The notes under the pieces are model-generated. The model did no database searches. It was not told the DNA's origin and saw only the letters and a list, made by a program, of their open reading frames with translations. From Acidimicrobiia bacterium (lineage in GTDB: Bacteria > Actinomycetota > Acidimicrobiia > Spongiisociales > ZC4RG35), in contig JANQRA010000012.1 in the NCBI GenBank assembly GCA_028284765.1, forward strand, positions 58,082 through 122,081: a stretch of DNA of 64,000 nt, read 5' to 3'. Both the position numbers and the translations under genes were made by a program. Below are positions 60,372-64,000 of the stretch, piece by piece. Positions within the stretch are counted from its first letter, which is position 1. Every line of letters starts with the position of its first letter.

Positions 60372-61586
60372 TCGCTCGGCCAGCTTTCTGAAGTCATCGT
60401 TCAGATCTCTTCCCGCTGTCCCAAAGCTGAGCAAGGCCTTTCCATACTTCTCCCGGACCTCATCAACCGAATCCTCCAAGCGGCTGCGCTTGATGGCTTC
60501 GAGGCTTCCTGAGCGAAGCACGTCTTCATCATCGAGCGGAAACTCCAGTTGAATGTTCCGGTCGGTGGTGAGGTTTGAGACCGATATGCCGATCAGTGTG
60601 ACTGTCTCGCCGGGATTGTCGGTGAGAGCGCGATCGAGAAGGACGGCGCCCAGGTTGGCGAGTGCGGCCGTAGAGCCGGTGTGAGAGCGCAAAGTGTGGC
60701 TTCGGGTGACTGAACGCGGGCCCGGGAAACGGACCCGTACCGTCAATGTCGACCCCGCCCGTCCTTTGGCCCGGAGCCGGCGACCGACCCGGTCAGCCAA
60801 ACCGAGCACCACGACCGCCATCTCCTCGCGGTCAGAGAGACCGCGGCCCAGCGCCTGCTGGCTACCTACCGATCCGGCCCGACGTCCGCCCGTGACCGGT
60901 CGCGGATCGCGATTCCAGGCCAGGGCGCGGAGAGCGGCCGACGAACCCGGTCCCAGCTGTGGGACGAGGGCAGGGCCCGGAATCGACGCGAGCTCCCCGA
61001 TCGTTTTGATACCGAGATTGTGGAGACGGGCTGTCGTGACCTTTCCCACCCCCCACAAGGCCTGAACCGGAAGTGGGTGGAGAAAGTCCAGCTCCTCGCC
61101 GTGCTCCACCACCACCAGACCGTCGGGTTTGGCCCGGGCCGACGCGATCTTCGAGAGAAACTTGGTCGACGCGATGCCGATCGAAATCGGGAGGCCCACC
61201 TCATCACGGACTCGCCTCCGGATCTCGCGAGCGATCTTTCTAGGCGTCCCCAACAGGTGGGTAGTGCCCCCCACGTCGAGGAAAGCCTCGTCAACGGAGA
61301 TCTGCTCAACGATGGGTGTGGCATCGTCCAAAATCGCCATCACCTGATCGGACAGCTCCAGATAGCGGTCGAAGTGACCGTCGACCACAACGGCCCCAGG
61401 ACAAATGGCCAATGCATCGCGGACGCCCATCGGAGCTCGCACTCCAAACTGTCGCGCCTCGTAAGAAGCGGCTACGACAACACCGCCGCCGACTAGAACC
61501 GGCTTACCCCGGAGGCTTGGATCGAGCAACTGCTCAACCGACGCGTAGAAGGCATCGAGGTCGGCGTGGAGGATGGTCGGCTCCAT
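60366..61586 (-). CDS. dinB: DNA polymerase IV (Y family)
   Basis: 406 residues, translesion polymerase. Palm and fingers: ILHADLDAFYASVEQL (catalytic Asp), VVVAASYEARQFGVRAPM, and QISVDEAFLDVGGT with the second acidic pair. Helix-hairpin-helix thumb VGKVTTARLHNLGIKTIGELA, then a little-finger domain. No clear beta-clamp pentapeptide was seen at the C-terminus. No SOS box was recognised upstream. It lies 32 bases after the ligase gene. Confidence 0.95.
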   Translation of the reverse strand: MEPTILHADLDAFYASVEQLLDPSLRGKPVLVGGGVVVAASYEARQFGVRAPMGVRDALAICPGAVVVDGHFDRYLELSDQVMAILDDATPIVEQISVDEAFLDVGGTTHLLGTPRKIAREIRRRVRDEVGLPISIGIASTKFLSKIASARAKPDGLVVVEHGEELDFLHPLPVQALWGVGKVTTARLHNLGIKTIGELASIPGPALVPQLGPGSSAALRALAWNRDPRPVTGGRRAGSVGSQQALGRGLSDREEMAVVVLGLADRVGRRLRAKGRAGSTLTVRVRFPGPRSVTRSHTLRSHTGSTAALANLGAVLLDRALTDNPGETVTLIGISVSNLTTDRNIQLEFPLDDEDVLRSGSLEAIKRSRLEDSVDEVREKYGKALLSFGTAGRDLNDDFRKLAERS

Positions 61587-61618
61587 ACCCCGGATCTTGT
61601 CTTCGGCCTGTGACAGTT

Positions 61619-63112
61619 TCAGTAAGCGGAGCGTTTCAACGCTGCCCGGTCCACTTTTCCTAGGTGTGTTTGAGGCAGCTGGTCGACGAAGTAGACCCGC
61701 CGAGGATGTTTGTACGCCTCAAGATGGTGAAGCACCCAATCGATCAGGGTCTGCTCTGCAACCTCCTGGCCCCGGACCACAAACGCGACCGGCTTGCTCA
61801 ACCCGTCGGCGTCTTCAACCGCTACTACGGCACACTCCTTCACTGCCTGATGGTCCAGCAAGACCGATTCGACTTCCTGGGGCCGGAACCATTTGCCCTT
61901 GATCTTGATGGCATCGTCGGCGCGACCACGGTGACTGACATAGCCATCGGCGTCGATCGAAATGAGGTCTCCGCCGACGAACCAACCGTCTCGAAACGCA
62001 TCGGCGGTCTGATCGGGATCGTCGTGGTAGCCGAGCGCCAACGAGTCGCCTTTCACCCACATCCGACCCACCTCGCCTGCCGGTACGTCGTTGCCGTCCT
62101 CATCACGGGCGTGTATCTCGAACCCCGGAACCACGGTGCCCAGCGTCCCCGGCCGAACGGCATCGACAGTGTTGGTGACAAAGATGTGCCACATCTCGGC
62201 TGTGCCGAGACCGTCGAGCAACTCAACCCCGAACGTGTCTTTCCAGCGGTGGTAAAGGGTCTCGGGCAGCGCCTCGCCAGCTGACGTAGCCACTCGCAGA
62301 CTCGAGAGATCGCGATCCGCGGCTCCGGGATGAGAGAGCATCTGATTGATGGCCGATGGCACGTTGATCAGCACAGTCGGACGATGCTGTTCGATCTTCG
62401 AAAAGAGGACTTCGGGTGTTGGATGGTCTCGAAAGAGAACTGTCCTTGCCCCAACAGACATCGGGAACAAGAGATTCGAGCCGGTGGCATATCCGAAGTA
62501 GAGCTTGGGCACGGCCATCGTCGTGTCGGCTGCGGTGAGACCGAGGGCCCCTTGGCCGTAGAGACGGGTCGTGTTGACCAGACTCCGATGCGTCTGAATA
62601 GCCGCCTTGGGGAGCCCGGTCGTGCCTCCCGAGAAGATCCAGATCGCCGGGTCTTCGGGGCTGGTCGGATGTGACCGCCCTTCGAAGTCTGATGTGACGA
62701 TGCCGGAAGGGTCGATCACCGCTGGACGAACTTGATTGAGAGCACCTTCGAAGTGTCGCCTGTGCATAGGATGGACAACTGCCGCGTTTGCTCCCGTGCG
62801 GTCGATGGTCGCTCCCAACGTGTCCGCTTTCAGGTGCGGATTGAGCATCACTACAACCGCTCCCAAACGGAAAGTGGCCATCAGGCTCGCCACGTACCCC
62901 ACTTCGTCAGGCATGACGATCAGTACCCGATCCCCCTTGGAGGTACCGACATCGACCAGCGCACGCTCGTAGCCGGCCGACAAGGCGGCAACCTCGGTGA
63001 AGGTGTAGTCGCCCTCGTCGCTGATTATGGCTGTGCGATCTCCGTTGCCTTCCTCGATTCGGGCACCAAGGAAGAAGTCGTAGGCGTTGAGAGTCTCCGG
63101 CCAGACAGTCAC
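61619..63112 (-). CDS. AMP-dependent acyl-CoA ligase, benzoate-CoA ligase-like
   Basis: 497 residues from GTG 63112. ANL adenylating enzyme: P-loop IFSGGTTGLPKAAIQTH, LLDGLGTAEMWHIF, GWFVGGDLISIDADGYVSHRGRADDAIKIKGKWFRPQEVE with the hinge, and the catalytic Lys in LGKVDRAALKR. GLGTAEMWHIF is the benzoate/aromatic-acid ligase pattern. TAGCGT ends 8 bases before the GTG; upstream GTG 63118 and ATG 63157 are less likely. The substrate (aromatic or medium-chain acid) is not fixed by sequence. Confidence 0.9.
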   Translation of the reverse strand: MTVWPETLNAYDFFLGARIEEGNGDRTAIISDEGDYTFTEVAALSAGYERALVDVGTSKGDRVLIVMPDEVGYVASLMATFRLGAVVVMLNPHLKADTLGATIDRTGANAAVVHPMHRRHFEGALNQVRPAVIDPSGIVTSDFEGRSHPTSPEDPAIWIFSGGTTGLPKAAIQTHRSLVNTTRLYGQGALGLTAADTTMAVPKLYFGYATGSNLLFPMSVGARTVLFRDHPTPEVLFSKIEQHRPTVLINVPSAINQMLSHPGAADRDLSSLRVATSAGEALPETLYHRWKDTFGVELLDGLGTAEMWHIFVTNTVDAVRPGTLGTVVPGFEIHARDEDGNDVPAGEVGRMWVKGDSLALGYHDDPDQTADAFRDGWFVGGDLISIDADGYVSHRGRADDAIKIKGKWFRPQEVESVLLDHQAVKECAVVAVEDADGLSKPVAFVVRGQEVAEQTLIDWVLHHLEAYKHPRRVYFVDQLPQTHLGKVDRAALKRSAY

Positions 63113-63120
63113 GCTCACCG

Positions 63121-63136
63121 ACGCTAGCTGTAGCGT
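63121..63136. promoter_or_regulatory. symmetric divergent promoter, two mirrored TAGCGT boxes
   Basis: ACGCTA (63121-63126) and TAGCGT (63131-63136) are mirror -10 boxes 4 bases apart. Each ends exactly 8 bases before a GTG (63112 minus, 63145 plus). The two polymerase sites overlap, so the genes cannot fire at once from the same DNA. Confidence 0.65.
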
Positions 63137-63144
63137 GGACCGCT

Positions 63145-63954
63145 GTGAAGGTCGCACTCATCACTGGAGCGTCCTCGGGTATCGGGCGAGCGGCGGCGCT
63201 AGAGATGGCGAGGCGCAAACACCATGTGATTGCCGCCGGGCGTTCAGAAACACGGGCGAGCGCGGTCGTCAACGAGATTCAGGCCGAAGGGGGATCCGCC
63301 GAGTTCTTGCGTCTGGATCTGGCTTCTCTGTCGTCGTGTCGCGAGGCCGCCGGGGGGTTCGAGGCGAGCGGTCGAACCCTGGACGTTCTGATCAACAATG
63401 CTGGGGTTGGAGGCGTCCGTGGAGTCACCGAAGACGGATTCGAGCTGCACTTCGGCACCAACCACTTGGGCCACTTCGCCCTCACCCACCACTTGCGCCG
63501 TACGTTCCAAGCCGGCACCCGAATTGTTGTGGTGTCCAGTGAGGCGCATCGTCGAGCTCCTGGCATCGACTGGGGCCGCGTCCAGGCCAAGACCCGGCTG
63601 CGCAATCTCTTCGCCGACTACGCAGTGTCGAAACTGGCAAACATCCTGTTTGTCCGACGCCTGGCGGAAATGCAGCCGGACTGGAACGCATATGCGGTCC
63701 ACCCGGGGGTCACGAACACAAACATCTTCCCTGCGATCGCCAAGCCCCTGTTTCGCAATCGGGCGACACCGGAAGAGGGTGCACAGACGGTGGTGTGGTG
63801 TGCGACGGAACCAACCTTGTCAGGCGAAACTGGTCTCTACTACTCCCGTGAATCATCACGAGATCCCTCCGAGCCAGCGCTCGATGACGCCCTCGCCAAG
63901 GACCTCTGGAACAGGTCTGAACGGTGGTGTGGGGTGGCTCCACAACACGGCTGA
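63145..63954 (+). CDS. short-chain dehydrogenase (retinol dehydrogenase-like)
   Basis: 269 residues, SDR with complete catalytic set. NAD(P) loop TGASSGIG at residues 7-14, RSETR typical of NADP-preferring members, NNAGVGG, Ser in VVSSEAHRRA, Tyr159 and Lys163 in YAVSKLAN. The long loop between Ser and Tyr and the SSEAH motif match the RDH/WWOX type that acts on lipid aldehydes and alcohols. GTG start, leaderless. Divergent from the acyl-CoA ligase, which hints at joint turnover of an acid/aldehyde. Confidence 0.92.
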   Translation: MKVALITGASSGIGRAAALEMARRKHHVIAAGRSETRASAVVNEIQAEGGSAEFLRLDLASLSSCREAAGGFEASGRTLDVLINNAGVGGVRGVTEDGFELHFGTNHLGHFALTHHLRRTFQAGTRIVVVSSEAHRRAPGIDWGRVQAKTRLRNLFADYAVSKLANILFVRRLAEMQPDWNAYAVHPGVTNTNIFPAIAKPLFRNRATPEEGAQTVVWCATEPTLSGETGLYYSRESSRDPSEPALDDALAKDLWNRSERWCGVAPQHG

Positions 63955-64000
63955 TTTCGATTGACCGAGGTCCCGACCGAGCGGGCATTTCGCCCCTACC

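Noticed and set aside
63710..63988. 92-codon minus-strand ORF at the window end
   Set aside because: Antisense to the SDR gene with no motif.

Overview
The window reads as chromosomal DNA of a free-living actinobacterium (Actinomycetota), most likely from a compact-genome lineage such as Acidimicrobiia. That placement is an inference from gene content. It carries a WhiB regulator with the four-cysteine pattern, a Bpa/PafE-type proteasome activator with a C-terminal Leu-Tyr-Leu tail, a CofC/FbiD-type F420 enzyme, a MurA with Asp in place of the fosfomycin-reactive Cys, and a pilus locus of the actinobacterial Tad type without a secretin. G+C looks close to 60% by eye. Genes are tightly packed: most operon neighbours overlap by 1-4 bases, seven convergent pairs overlap at their 3' ends, and about 20 transcription units show a TANNNT -10 box only 6-9 bases before the start codon, the signature of leaderless mRNAs.

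Layout. 0-9 kb: alpha/beta hydrolase, pyruvate phosphate dikinase (CTG start), short MeaB-type GTPase, NifU-C protein, MurA, RpiB, TlpA/DsbB redox pair, tRNA-Glu(TTC), HupE-like protein. 9-20 kb: GltX, FAH-family enzyme, unknown, IlvE; PgpA, universal stress protein, DUF427; CofC plus MOFRL glycerate kinase; SDR lacking its catalytic Tyr; DUF2332, RNase HI and a tandem histidine phosphatase. 20-23 kb: two membrane proteins, K+-dependent membrane pyrophosphatase, a tandem 56-bp palindromic repeat, tRNA-Glu(CTC) and tRNA-Gln(CTG). 23.6-29.8 kb (minus strand): a Tad operon, CpaB-CpaE-CpaF-TadB-TadC-Flp-TadE-TadE-TadG. 29.8-35.7 kb: unknown protein, BldC-like HTH, membrane protein, Bpa, WhiB, and SdhCAB behind a palindrome-rich control region. 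35.8-41.2 kb (plus strand): a second pilus cluster of four TadE-like and two large TadG-like proteins. 41-46 kb: DapA-family aldolase, SCP2 protein, YCII protein, and two surface lipoproteins (beta-propeller, FG-GAP). 46-53 kb: Mdh, NadABC, Bax-inhibitor-like protein, Icd, DM13 protein. 53-64 kb: FolD-PurH-PurN, rhodanese and MBL-rhodanese, membrane proteins, PlsC, DinB, AMP-dependent ligase and an SDR.

Metabolically the window joins an aerobic TCA cycle (Icd, SdhCAB, Mdh), PPi-linked energetics (PPDK and a pyrophosphate-driven ion pump), de novo NAD and purine synthesis, F420 synthesis and sulfur/persulfide handling. The least described material is the two-part Tad system with its two roughly 500-residue secreted TadG-like paralogues, the tandem palindromic repeat before hppA, the nested palindromes between whiB and sdh, and three genes whose best Shine-Dalgarno-supported starts are CTG, CTG and ATA. 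No phage, insertion sequence, CRISPR array or rRNA was seen.
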